Source: an uncultured Winogradskyella sp.
Lineage (GTDB): Bacteria > Bacteroidota > Bacteroidia > Flavobacteriales > Flavobacteriaceae
Assembly (NCBI RefSeq): GCF_947498345.1
Contig: NZ_CANMJY010000002.1
Coordinates: 1-64,000, forward strand
Length of the DNA: 64,000 nucleotides
Direction of reading: 5' to 3'
Position numbers and translations under genes: made by a program. Below are positions 54,394 through 63,535 of the stretch, in pieces. How positions within the stretch are numbered: position 1 is the first letter of the stretch; every line of letters begins with the position of its first letter. The notes under the pieces were generated by a model. The model saw only the letters and a program-made list of their open reading frames with translations, was not told where the DNA came from and did no database searches.

Positions 54394-54765
54394 ATGAAAG
54401 AATATCTACTTTTAATTCACGGCAATGGGTATCCTGAAGAATTATCGTCTGAGATCTTACAAAACCACATAGATAAATATATTGCCTGGGTAAAGAAACT
54501 TTCTAGTACTAACCAGTATATCAAAGGGGCGCGATTAGAAAACTTAGGAAGTGTGATTATTGATAAAGGAGAACGTGTTATTTCTGATGGCCCTTATCTA
54601 GAATCCAAAGAAATTGTTGGAGGTTATGTACTAATTAAAGCAAAAAACCTAGATGAAGCTATTGCTCTTTCTCAGAATTGCCCACTTAGCAAAGATTTCG
54701 TTATTTCTGTAAGATCAATGTACAGTTGGCCTGTTGAAATTAATTATAATTTAAGTTCTGAGTAA
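54394..54765 (+). CDS. YCII/DGPF-domain protein
   Basis: A 123-residue protein with MKEYLLLIHGNGYPEE, then ISDGPYLESKEIVGGYVLI (the D-G-P motif) and AIALSQNCPLSKD, matching the YCII-related/DGPF family. DGPF genes are the standard partners of ECF42 sigma factors, and one follows here. Its biochemical role is not known. Confidence 0.9.
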   Translation: MKEYLLLIHGNGYPEELSSEILQNHIDKYIAWVKKLSSTNQYIKGARLENLGSVIIDKGERVISDGPYLESKEIVGGYVLIKAKNLDEAIALSQNCPLSKDFVISVRSMYSWPVEINYNLSSE

Positions 54766-54778
54766 AGAGGTAAAAATT

Positions 54779-55996
54779 ATTGTCGATAATCTTTTCCGAA
54801 AAGAGTACGGTAATATCGTTTCTTTTTTGACTTCTAAATTTGGGTTTAATTTCTTAGAATCTGCTCAAGATATTACTCAAGACACCCTATTGCTTGCATT
54901 TGAAAAATGGAAGGAAGATGGTGTACCTAATAACCCAAAAGGCTGGTTACTTACTGTTGCTAAAAATAAAGCTATAAATTTTGTAAAGAGAGAAAGCAAA
55001 AGTCAAGCTCTTAAGACAAGCCAATTAAAAGATCAAGATGTTTTTACTTATGACATAACATTACACCAGCAAATTGAAGATGGAATGTTAGAGATGATTT
55101 TTAGATGCTGTTCAAATAGTATTAAAATAGAGAGTCAGATTATTCTAGTCTTAAATATATTAGGAGGTTTTTCTAGAAAAGAACTAGCTTCGGCTTTAGT
55201 CTTAGAAGAAGAAACCATTAAAAAGAGACTCTATAGAGCAAAAAAGAAAATCCGTGAAAATGATAAATTATTCCAAACACCGAATATAGAAAAATCGGCT
55301 GACAGACTGAATAGTGTGTTGAATAGCCTCTATTTATTATTTAACCAAGGCTATAATTCCACTAGTAATGAAAATCTCATCCGAAAAGATATTTGTACAG
55401 AAGCACTTAGGTTGACACAACTTTTATCAAATTTTTATGATAAAGAATATAGAGTTAGAGCGCTTTTGGCATTAATGTGCTTTCATATTGCCAGATTTGA
55501 AAGTCGAATCGATGATAAAGGTGCCATAGTTTTGTTTAAAGATCAAGATAGAACTTTATGGAGTAGAGAGCTTATAAATAAAGGGATAGTTGAATTATCT
55601 GCTGCTTCAGAAGGCCAAATTTTAAGTTCGTATCATTTAGAAGCTGGTATAGCCTTACAACATTGTATTGCGAATAGCTATGAATCTACAGATTGGGAGA
55701 CTATAAAACATTTATACTTGCAACTATACAACTTTAAATCATCACCAGTAATTAAATTGAATTTGGCAGTGGTTGAAGGTATTACTGAAGGTCCTAAAAA
55801 AGCAATTGAAATTTTAGAAGAACTTAAAAACAAAAGCAAGAGACTATCTAAATACTATCTTTTATATGCTTCATTAGGGGAGTTTTATAAGCAACTTAAT
55901 AGAAACGAAGATGCCAAAATAAATTTTAAACAAGCTATAGAGCTAACACATAACCAAAAAGAAAAGGAATTACTTTTAAAAAAAATAAATGAATAA
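54779..55996 (+). CDS. ECF42-type sigma factor with C-terminal helical domain, ATT start likely
   Basis: About 405 residues. Sigma region 2 begins NLFRKEYGNIVSFLTSKFGF and has AQDITQDTLLLAFEKW; region 4 has LGGFSRKELASALVLEEETI. The long C-terminal half (about 180-400) is the DUF6596/TPR-like domain of ECF42 factors, ending in helical repeats. The region 2 sequence starts before the first standard start codon (TTG 54827). Between the in-frame stop and TTG the only candidates are rare ones: ATT 54779 or 54776, with AGAGG at a suitable distance. Translation therefore probably starts at ATT. It is co-transcribed with the DGPF gene. Confidence 0.85.
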   Translation: MVDNLFRKEYGNIVSFLTSKFGFNFLESAQDITQDTLLLAFEKWKEDGVPNNPKGWLLTVAKNKAINFVKRESKSQALKTSQLKDQDVFTYDITLHQQIEDGMLEMIFRCCSNSIKIESQIILVLNILGGFSRKELASALVLEEETIKKRLYRAKKKIRENDKLFQTPNIEKSADRLNSVLNSLYLLFNQGYNSTSNENLIRKDICTEALRLTQLLSNFYDKEYRVRALLALMCFHIARFESRIDDKGAIVLFKDQDRTLWSRELINKGIVELSAASEGQILSSYHLEAGIALQHCIANSYESTDWETIKHLYLQLYNFKSSPVIKLNLAVVEGITEGPKKAIEILEELKNKSKRLSKYYLLYASLGEFYKQLNRNEDAKINFKQAIELTHNQKEKELLLKKINE

Positions 55997-56099
55997 TTTA
56001 ATAGTGCTTGTCCCCATAGTATATAATTAATGGTTATTTCTATATGTAGTAGAGTGTTTAATTACAAATTACTCATCAGTCTAATTCAAACTTAACTTT

Positions 56100-57266
56100 A
56101 TGGGGAAATATTTAATCTTTATAATTTATTTTACGCTTTTCGTTTATACTAGTTTTCAAGAGGTGTATGGACAATCTACACTTGTTCTATATGAGAATTT
56201 TGAAAATGGTAGTTTGTCAAACTGGAATATAAGCTCAGCAAATAATGTTAAAGTTATTGATTCTTATGACAAATCTCATAACAAAGTCTTAGAGCTCAAG
56301 GCAAACGGAAAAGTTTTCGCCCTTTTAAAAAAGTCAAAAAAAATTAATAGACTTAAAGTCGAAGGGGAAATGTTTTTCCCAAAAAAAATCCACAATTACC
56401 TTGGTTTTATTTATAACTATCAAAAGCGAGGAAAAAGGGATGATTTTGGTGTATTATACGTAAAAGGAAATGGTAGCTATATCAGAGCAAACCCATGGAG
56501 AGATGGTAATGTTTCAAGATTACTTTATGAAGAGTACAAAATTTCTTTAAAGGGTAAGGATTCAATAAAAATAGGTGAATGGCATAGATTTAAATTTGAA
56601 GTAGTAAATGAAGTTATTCATTTATATATCAATAATTTAAAAATTCCTAAAATCATATTTCCATTATTTGAGCTTTCATCAGGTATGGTTGGCTTTCAGC
56701 CAAGAGTTTCAGGCGGGTCTGTTTGGCTAGATAATATTAAGCTAAGTAAGATAGATAATTTTTCTTATAAAGGTGAGTCTACCCCCAAAATAGATTACAG
56801 TCCAGAGGATTTAGTTACAAATTGGGAAGTTGCCGGACCTTTTTCTAAGCCAAATCAATTAATTGAAAATGGGATAAAAGAGAGTAAAATTAAATGGAGA
56901 AAATTCAATACTGATTTAAGAGGTGGAGTCATTACCGGAAGAGTTACAGAATATGATAATGAAAATACTGTGGCGTATTTTAAGACCAATATAGTTTCAG
57001 ATTCAGAAAAAGAGATAATTCTAAATTTTTCAACTATAGATGAGCTCACTTTGTTTTTAAATAAAAGATTTATAGGCAGAATTTATAGGGATGCTTATAG
57101 GTCACCTGGTAATGATTGGAATGCATGGTTTGATTTTTATAATAACCCTAAGCATAAAGGTAGAGTATATAGGGCACAATTAAAGAAAGGTGTCAATGAA
57201 TTAATTATAAAGGTAAGGAACGGGCAATTTGCATCAGGCGGATTCTTCTTGAAATTAGACAAATAA
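56100..57266 (+). CDS. Secreted concanavalin-like (DUF1080-type) protein
   Basis: A 388-residue exported protein with a signal peptide (ends near YTSFQEVYG). Residues about 28-215 form a LamG/DUF1080-like jelly roll (LYENFENGSLSNWNISS; GFQPRVSGGSVWLDNIKLS). A second beta-sandwich resembling a galactose-binding fold follows (NWEVAGPFSKPNQ; TIDELTLFLNKRFIGRIY; LIIKVRNGQFASGGFFLK). Such proteins bind or process glycans or glycosides. No catalytic motif is evident. Confidence 0.75.
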   Translation: MGKYLIFIIYFTLFVYTSFQEVYGQSTLVLYENFENGSLSNWNISSANNVKVIDSYDKSHNKVLELKANGKVFALLKKSKKINRLKVEGEMFFPKKIHNYLGFIYNYQKRGKRDDFGVLYVKGNGSYIRANPWRDGNVSRLLYEEYKISLKGKDSIKIGEWHRFKFEVVNEVIHLYINNLKIPKIIFPLFELSSGMVGFQPRVSGGSVWLDNIKLSKIDNFSYKGESTPKIDYSPEDLVTNWEVAGPFSKPNQLIENGIKESKIKWRKFNTDLRGGVITGRVTEYDNENTVAYFKTNIVSDSEKEIILNFSTIDELTLFLNKRFIGRIYRDAYRSPGNDWNAWFDFYNNPKHKGRVYRAQLKKGVNELIIKVRNGQFASGGFFLKLDK

Positions 57267-57473
57267 TCTGTTTCTTAATGAAATGTTTATTTCATTATAT
57301 ACGTATTTAAGTGACATGATATTTTAGTAAGAATCAATATTTGCAGTTTCTAAAACTTTTAGAGGTTGACAAATAAAAGCAAAATTTAAAAGGAATTCGA
57401 TTAAATTAATAATGAGAGTAAAGTTATTTTTTAAATAAAATTTATCTGTTTTTCATATAATATAAATTACAAA

Positions 57474-58376
57474 ATGAAACAATATTTTCTTTTTCTAGCT
57501 ATTTTAATAATTTGCCAAGGATGTAATACACACGGAAGTCAAAAACAGACAGCACAAATATTTCAACCGGATATTATTTCTGTTAAAGACCAACATGATG
57601 ATTATATCAGTCTTAACCCAGATGAAACCTTCTTAACTCTTACCCGATTTACTGACGACTACAGAAATGGCACCATTTATATATCACAAAAACTAAATGG
57701 TGAATGGCAAGAAGCAACTGTAGCACCTTTTTCTGGAAATTATAATGATAGCAGATCATACATAAGTCCAGATGGTAAACGCATTTATTATGCAAGTAAT
57801 CGTCCAACGAAAATCAGACCAAATAAAAAGGATTTAGATATTTGGTATGTAGAACTTCAAAATAATGAGTGGAGCAATCCTATACATACTGGCAATATAA
57901 TTAATTCGGAAGTTAACGAGACTCACCCTTCGATTTCAGAAAATGGAAACCTATATTTTGCCAGGTGGGGAAGAGGTACAAATAATATTTACATCAGTAA
58001 ATTAGAAAATGGAGTTTATCAAAAACCAATAATTCAACCTGCTATTAGTACGAACTATTCCGAATCTCACCCGTTTATAGATCCTAAAGAGCAATACATT
58101 TTATATGGGAGTGCACGTGATTCTGATGGTTTAGATGGAGAAGTATATATTTCTGTCCAAAAAGATGGACAATGGTGTAAACCTGAGAAATTGGATATTA
58201 TTAACTCTAATTTATATGATTATTCAGCAAAAATAAACTACAATAGAAATAAAATATATTTTTCACGCACAGACTTTAATAAAAATGGTGAGCCAGCTGA
58301 TATATACAGGCTGGATGTAAATTGGGATCAAGTTTTACAATCATACCTTGAAAACGCTACTTTTAATGACAATTGA
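57474..58376 (+). CDS. PD40/TolB-like beta-propeller lipoprotein
   Basis: A 300-residue lipoprotein (lipobox ILIICQGC). PD40 repeats recur as SRSYISPDGKRIYYASNRP, THPSISENGNLYFARWGRG and SHPFIDPKEQYILYGSARD, giving about five blades. It is located in the periplasm or on the outer membrane and probably binds protein or peptidoglycan partners. A second PD40 protein is at 62696-63535 with a different sequence. Confidence 0.85.
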   Translation: MKQYFLFLAILIICQGCNTHGSQKQTAQIFQPDIISVKDQHDDYISLNPDETFLTLTRFTDDYRNGTIYISQKLNGEWQEATVAPFSGNYNDSRSYISPDGKRIYYASNRPTKIRPNKKDLDIWYVELQNNEWSNPIHTGNIINSEVNETHPSISENGNLYFARWGRGTNNIYISKLENGVYQKPIIQPAISTNYSESHPFIDPKEQYILYGSARDSDGLDGEVYISVQKDGQWCKPEKLDIINSNLYDYSAKINYNRNKIYFSRTDFNKNGEPADIYRLDVNWDQVLQSYLENATFNDN

Positions 58377-58433
58377 CCTATTATAAATAATGTTTATGTA
58401 AATGGCAAAGGTCCTTATTTTCCATGAACAGAA

Positions 58434-58561
58434 TTAATCCAATCTTCCTAAAATAGCATCTGTAATAGTTTTCAACCATTGATTTGATACCAAACCTCTT
58501 TTGGCAGTTGTGATGCTATAATGGTAGAGTGTTTACCATACCTGTATTTGCTTATTTCCAT
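58434..58561 (-). pseudogene. Remnant of an IS21-family istB ATPase gene
   Basis: On the minus strand, EISKYRYGKHSTIIASQLP then KEVW, and after a one-base shift ITDAILGRLD with a stop. This matches the C-terminal IstB pattern (RYG..STIIASQLP....W and .ADAILDRL). The N-terminal AAA part and istA are absent. The rest of 58377-58760 shows no gene. Confidence 0.7.
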
Positions 58562-58760
58562 AAAATAAACATTTATATTCCCCTGTAGCCTAATGAGCAA
58601 GCTTGGTAACATATAACAAACGTGATATAACTTTGCTGATATCAGAGTTAAAAGTTTAATAAAGCAAAAAAAATTAACAAAGAGTGAGTTAGGCCTTTTT
58701 AGATCAAAAATTTTGTCCCCAAAATAATACTTGAGTTGTTTGATATAAAAACAAAAAGCA

Positions 58761-59471
58761 ATGAAATATTTTATAGTTTTACTATCATTTGTCATCACTA
58801 ACGCTTGTGCTCAAACAAAAAACCTAAAAACCATCAAATTTCCTGAAGATTTGGAAAGGGATATCGCCTTAAGTGCTTTACCAGAGCATTTAAGAGAGAA
58901 TGCGGGTATTTATATTTTCAATGAAGATAAGGGTTATGAATTAATTAAAGAAAGTGAGAATGGTTTTACAACTATGGTTCAGAGAATTCCTGGAATGGAT
59001 AATGCTTTTGTACCAGTTGCTTATGATTCAATTGGTCAACTACATCAAGTAAAACGAATATTGCAAATAGGCAAATGGATTATTAAAGGTTTAGACCCTA
59101 ATGAAATCAAGAAAAGAGTTTCAAAAGGTTATAAAGACGGGACCTTTAGTGCACCGACACAATTAGGCATTTCTTACATGCTTTCACCTGTTAATATGGT
59201 ACCAAGATCCCCTTTAGGTAAGCCAGCTATATATTATCCTCATTACATGATTTATGCGCCCAATTATGTGCATGATGATTTAGGATTACCTAATTTTGAT
59301 TGGCATGGCTATCAACCATTTATAAACAATAGTGGACCGCACGCTCATCTCATATTTAGGGTTGGTGATGATGAAGTAGAAGAAATTAGAGAAGAGCATA
59401 AAGACCTAATAGTAAGAGTAGAAAAAATTTTAGGAAAACCTCTCTCATCTTTCGAAGTACCAAAAGAATAA
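58761..59471 (+). CDS. Exported protein of unknown function
   Basis: A 236-residue precursor with signal and a Cys at the cleavage region (VITNACAQ), so possibly a lipoprotein. The mature part includes KFPEDLERDIALSALPEHLR, a MLSPVNMVPRSPLGKPAIYYP segment of the same region, and HDDLGLPNFDWHGYQPFINN before SGPHAHLIFRV. The His/Asp-rich C-terminal half could bind metal. I do not recognise the family, though similar exported proteins are common in Bacteroidota. Confidence 0.75.
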   Translation: MKYFIVLLSFVITNACAQTKNLKTIKFPEDLERDIALSALPEHLRENAGIYIFNEDKGYELIKESENGFTTMVQRIPGMDNAFVPVAYDSIGQLHQVKRILQIGKWIIKGLDPNEIKKRVSKGYKDGTFSAPTQLGISYMLSPVNMVPRSPLGKPAIYYPHYMIYAPNYVHDDLGLPNFDWHGYQPFINNSGPHAHLIFRVGDDEVEEIREEHKDLIVRVEKILGKPLSSFEVPKE

Positions 59472-59528
59472 CAATAGAAATAGTGTCCCGAATTGGGGTA
59501 TGGTTTACATTAAAATTTAAGTAATTGA

Positions 59529-59568
59529 GAAAAACAGTAATTAATAGAAGTATTGATTGCTGTTTTTC
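59529..59568 (+). terminator. Terminator after the exported protein gene
   Basis: A 13-bp stem with one G-T wobble (59529-59541 with 59556-59568) ending in T5C and more Ts. Confidence 0.7.
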
Positions 59569-60184
59569 TTTGTTCATTGATATATCTGCCTAATGCTATA
59601 AGTAATAGCGAGACTTACTCTTATTATTGACGAACAGGATTAATTGAAAATTTTAATAAGTGGGTAAAAACTAATTTTTGTCCATTAAAAAAACCAACTC
59701 AATGACTTATTTTTTACTGTTAATTGAGTTAACTTTATATTTCTTATGTTGCTAGTGATAAATGTAAGTTGATGGAAGAAAGGTGGAGTTAGGTGCAGAA
59801 TTTATACTTTAACTATAAAAGTTGAATTGGGTTAATGTAATTACTTACCGTATGTTAGATATCTGTTTTAGTAACTTACATTGCGTCAGCAAGCTATATC
59901 TAGTTTAGCTAAGCAAAAGTGGCTCAGTTTAATCCAGAGCAATGGTATACCTATTATTTTAATTGAGATTAACTGTTTTATACCTTATCCAATATGATAA
60001 AAGTTATTTACTATTGCTCACTATGGAAAAACATATAATTAAAACCTTTATTCATTTCCTAAACATTCCAAACCGCTAAGATAATTTGCTTTTCGTCGAT
60101 ATTATGTGTATTTTGGCGATATTTATTATATTATTAACATGTGAAATACTACAAGTAATCAAATTTAGCTAACCTACTTGGACT
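59569..60184. other. Non-coding stretch before the PAS kinase gene
   Basis: About 600 AT-rich bases without a supported gene on either strand. No clear repeat or RNA structure was recognised. Confidence 0.5.
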
Positions 60185-61687
60185 ATGTCAAAAAAAAATG
60201 TGTTTTCTATAGCCTCTACCAAAGATGAAACATCTCTTTTGAATTTTATTCAAGAAGCAGCAACCATTGGTACTTGGCAAGTTGATCTAGATACGATGCT
60301 TACTTATTGGAGTGATGTTACTAAACATATTCATCAGGTTCCAAATGATTTTCAACCAACTGTAGAAACAGGTATATCTTTTTACAAAGAAGGCTTTAGC
60401 AGGAATAAAATAAAGACTGTCTTTGATAGATGTGTCAAGCATGCTGAAAATTTTGATTTGGAATTACAGATTGTTACTGCTAAAGGTCAAGAAAAATGGG
60501 TTAGGGCTATTGGTATGCCTATTCTTAAAAATGGTGTTGTACATAAAGTATACGGGGCTTTTCAAGATATTGACGAAAAAACAAGGACAGCTAAAAAAGT
60601 ATCTTCCAGTGAAGAGCAATTTAGAAAAACTTTTGAATTTGCGCTTGTTGGTATGGGTTTACTGGATTTAACAGGAACTTGGATTAATATAAACACCAGT
60701 TTGCGTAAAACACTTGGATACTCATTCGAAGAGATGAAAACCTTAACACTTCAAGATATTTCTTATCCTGAAGATAAGGATTCCCTTATAAATGCCATGA
60801 GAAATATAGTTGAAAACAGAATTAGTAATTATCAAACTGAGACACGTTATTTGAATAAATTTGGTCAAACCATTTGGGCGTTATTGTCTTTATCTCTGGT
60901 CAGGAATAACATAAATGAACCGCTTCACTTTGTTGCTCAAATACAAGATATAACTTCCCAAAAAGATGCCACTGAAAAATTAAAACAACTTTTAAAAACC
61001 TCTGAAGATCAAAATAAGAGGCTTTTAAATTTCACCCACATAGTATCACATAATATGAGATCACATTACAGCAATTTAAAAATGTTGTCTAATATTATAG
61101 AAATAGATACACCTGAGACTACTCAAAATCAAGAGTTCTCCTTAATGAAAGATGCTATTGAAAATTTAGGTGAAACCATTGAAAATTTAAATAAAGTTAT
61201 TGTTGTAAACAAAACTAAGGAAGAAGACTTTGAGGCTGTAAACTTACGCTCTATGGTTGAAAAAGTAATAACTAACATTAATGCTTTAATAACTACAAAT
61301 CAAGCCATTACAAGAATAAATATTGATAAAAATCTCAATGTTCTAGTTGTTGCCGCCTATTTGGAAAGCATCATACTTAATTTACTAACCAATGCTATAA
61401 AGTATAAATCTCCTGATCGTCCGTTAGAAATCTCTATTAGTGCAAAGTTGAAGAAAAATAAAGCTATCATTGAATTTAAAGATAATGGGCTGGGTGTTGA
61501 TTTATGCTTACATGGAAAAAAGCTTTTTGGAATGTATAAGACATTTCATGACCATGAAGAAGCCAGAGGATTGGGACTATTTCTTACGAAAAATCAAATA
61601 AAAGCCATGGGTGGGAAAATAACTATCAAAAGTAAAGTAGACGTTGGGACTTCATTTTTAATACATTTGAAACATGAAACAAATTGA
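60185..61687 (+). CDS. PAS-domain sensor histidine kinase
   Basis: A 500-residue soluble kinase with two PAS domains (about 20-135 and 150-265; the second has FEFALVGMGLLDLTGTWINI and DISYPEDKDSL), each with a PAC tail. A HisKA-like helix follows with FTHIVSHNMRSHYSNLKMLS (phospho-His in SHNMRSH) and HATPase_c with LTNAIKYKSPDRP, FKDNGLGVDL and RGLGLFLTKNQI. No membrane span is visible, so it senses a cytosolic signal. It overlaps the response regulator gene by 14 bases. Confidence 0.93.
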   Translation: MSKKNVFSIASTKDETSLLNFIQEAATIGTWQVDLDTMLTYWSDVTKHIHQVPNDFQPTVETGISFYKEGFSRNKIKTVFDRCVKHAENFDLELQIVTAKGQEKWVRAIGMPILKNGVVHKVYGAFQDIDEKTRTAKKVSSSEEQFRKTFEFALVGMGLLDLTGTWININTSLRKTLGYSFEEMKTLTLQDISYPEDKDSLINAMRNIVENRISNYQTETRYLNKFGQTIWALLSLSLVRNNINEPLHFVAQIQDITSQKDATEKLKQLLKTSEDQNKRLLNFTHIVSHNMRSHYSNLKMLSNIIEIDTPETTQNQEFSLMKDAIENLGETIENLNKVIVVNKTKEEDFEAVNLRSMVEKVITNINALITTNQAITRINIDKNLNVLVVAAYLESIILNLLTNAIKYKSPDRPLEISISAKLKKNKAIIEFKDNGLGVDLCLHGKKLFGMYKTFHDHEEARGLGLFLTKNQIKAMGGKITIKSKVDVGTSFLIHLKHETN

Positions 61688-62096
61688 TATCACCTGTATC
61701 ATTGATGATGATCCTATTTTCGTTTACGGCACACGTAAAATAATGGAGATGGCTGATTTTTCAAATGCTTTTATGGTTTACAAAAACGGTAAAGAAGCCC
61801 TAGAAAACTTAAAACCTATTTTAAAGCAAGAGAAAAATATTCCTGATGTTATTTTATTAGATATCAACATGCCTATCATGGATGGATGGCAGTTCCTTGA
61901 TGAATTTATAAAGGTTAAAACAAAAAAACCTATTACCATATTTGTTGTGAGCTCATCCATTGATCCGCAGGATATCGAAAAAGCAAAAAAATATAGTATT
62001 GTTAAAGATTATATTTTAAAGCCTATTTCTCCAGATATGCTAACAGTAATTTCAAAAAAAATAGTAGAGAGTAAAAATTTGGGTAATAGTACGTAA
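61674..62096 (+). CDS. Single-domain response regulator
   Basis: A 140-residue receiver-only protein: IDDDPIFVYGTR (acidic pocket), VILLDINMPIMDGWQF (phospho-Asp) and VVSSSIDPQD ... YILKPIS (Thr/Ser and Lys). There is no output domain, so it acts by protein contact, in CheY style. It is encoded with the PAS kinase. Confidence 0.93.
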   Translation: MKQIDITCIIDDDPIFVYGTRKIMEMADFSNAFMVYKNGKEALENLKPILKQEKNIPDVILLDINMPIMDGWQFLDEFIKVKTKKPITIFVVSSSIDPQDIEKAKKYSIVKDYILKPISPDMLTVISKKIVESKNLGNST

Positions 62097-62135
62097 TAGT
62101 TGATACTGTAATTCTTAAACACAAACAATAGTAAA
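62097..62135. repeat. Dispersed repeat copy 2 (partner at 1834-1872)
   Basis: It starts next to the response regulator stop codon and matches 1834-1872 at 34 of 39 positions. The remaining 560 bases to 62695 hold no supported gene. Confidence 0.5.
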
Positions 62136-62695
62136 GGTTCTGCAGCATTTGTAAAAAAGATCATCTTTCTAGTCAAGAACAGGTTATTAGAAGATCACAA
62201 AGTTTTGATAATCAACACTAAATTGTTTTTAAAATTAATACAATTTAGAGGTAAAACAACAGATGCGACAAAACCTTTCTGTAAAAAACGAGAAATAATA
62301 TAGTGCTAAACCTGTCTAAATTATGGTTTTAAACCAACCTAAATAGCAAATTTCGTTATCAGAATCATTACATGCTTTTATCTAATTTTAGAACTTAATT
62401 TAGCAATTATCCTGAATTAAAATTTTTAGATACTTTATTCGAAACTTTCATACTCCTAATGTAAACTTGGTAAATAAACAGGTTATTTTACTACATACCT
62501 AGTCATATTAACAGAATTTAACCTTCGACAAGTGTAAATTAGATTGTTGGGGAATCCATTAATAATTGACTTATAGAAAGGGTTACTTAGTTATTAAGAA
62601 ATAAAAGTTTCGAATAAAGTCTCTAAAGTATTTCACAATCTGAAATCACATTCTAAGATCGCACAAAAAATACAACTAAATAAATCTTTAAAATT

Positions 62696-63535
62696 ATGAA
62701 AAGAGTATCAACAATCATTTTATCACTCATCGCTAATCTTTTGATAGCCCAAAGTGATTTTTCACCACAATATTCAAATGATGGCAATCAAATCTTGTTT
62801 TATTCATACAGAATTGAAAAAGAACCAGAAATATTTATTATCAATAAAGATGGTAAACAAGTTAAACAATTAACAAAAACCGATGGAAATTGGGCAATCG
62901 AACCCAGATGGTCTGAGAACGATGATTTCATTACCTATTCTACAGGTGAAAATATGGGAAAATTAAGATTGGCTATACATAACTTAAACAAGGATGAAGT
63001 AAAATTCATTGAAAAAATGGAAGGTACTCAGTTTGTTATTTCCTGGAATAAAAATGGGATTGAATGGGCTAATAAAGGTAAAGATGGATTCAAGTTTTAT
63101 AGAAAAACAGAACACGATAATAAACTAATCGAGTATAAACAATTTAAAGATTATTTTTTGAAATCAAGTAGAGATGGGGAGTTTACAGTTTTGGCAGTTA
63201 ATGATGAGAATAAAAAGGGTCTGTGGGTTGTTAAAAATAACGGTGAACCTAAGAAATTAACTGATAAAGTAGGAAGTAATATCTCTTTTTCATTTGACAA
63301 TACATTTATAGCATTTGAATATAAGGAAAATGAAACTTCCAACATCTACACAGTTAAGTTAGATGGAACCCATCTTCAACAAGTAACATCTGATAAAGCT
63401 GACGATTTAATGCCAACAATAAGCCCAAGTGGCAAGGAAATAACTTTTTCTTCTAGCATTTCTGGTCAATTCTGCTTGCACACTATAAATCTTGACAATA
63501 AGAAAATTAAGCAAATTACAGGATTGAATAATTAG
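62696..63535 (+). CDS. Exported PD40/TolB-like beta-propeller protein
   Basis: A 279-residue secreted protein with signal peptide (ends near NLLIAQ). PD40 repeats appear as DFSPQYSNDGNQILFYSYRI, WAIEPRWSENDDFITYSTGE, FSFDNTFIAFEYKEN and DDLMPTISPSGKEITFSSSI, giving a six-bladed propeller. There is no lipobox. Likely periplasmic, with an unknown partner. Confidence 0.88.
   Translation: MKRVSTIILSLIANLLIAQSDFSPQYSNDGNQILFYSYRIEKEPEIFIINKDGKQVKQLTKTDGNWAIEPRWSENDDFITYSTGENMGKLRLAIHNLNKDEVKFIEKMEGTQFVISWNKNGIEWANKGKDGFKFYRKTEHDNKLIEYKQFKDYFLKSSRDGEFTVLAVNDENKKGLWVVKNNGEPKKLTDKVGSNISFSFDNTFIAFEYKENETSNIYTVKLDGTHLQQVTSDKADDLMPTISPSGKEITFSSSISGQFCLHTINLDNKKIKQITGLNN

Noticed and set aside
54234-54437. 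67-codon frame upstream of the DGPF gene
   Set aside because: It overlaps the real start of the DGPF gene in another frame, has no family resemblance and lies inside the predicted leader.
58472-58798. 108-codon minus-strand frame
   Set aside because: Most of it is AT-rich noise across the promoter and signal peptide of the exported-protein gene; only its end matches an istB remnant, annotated separately.
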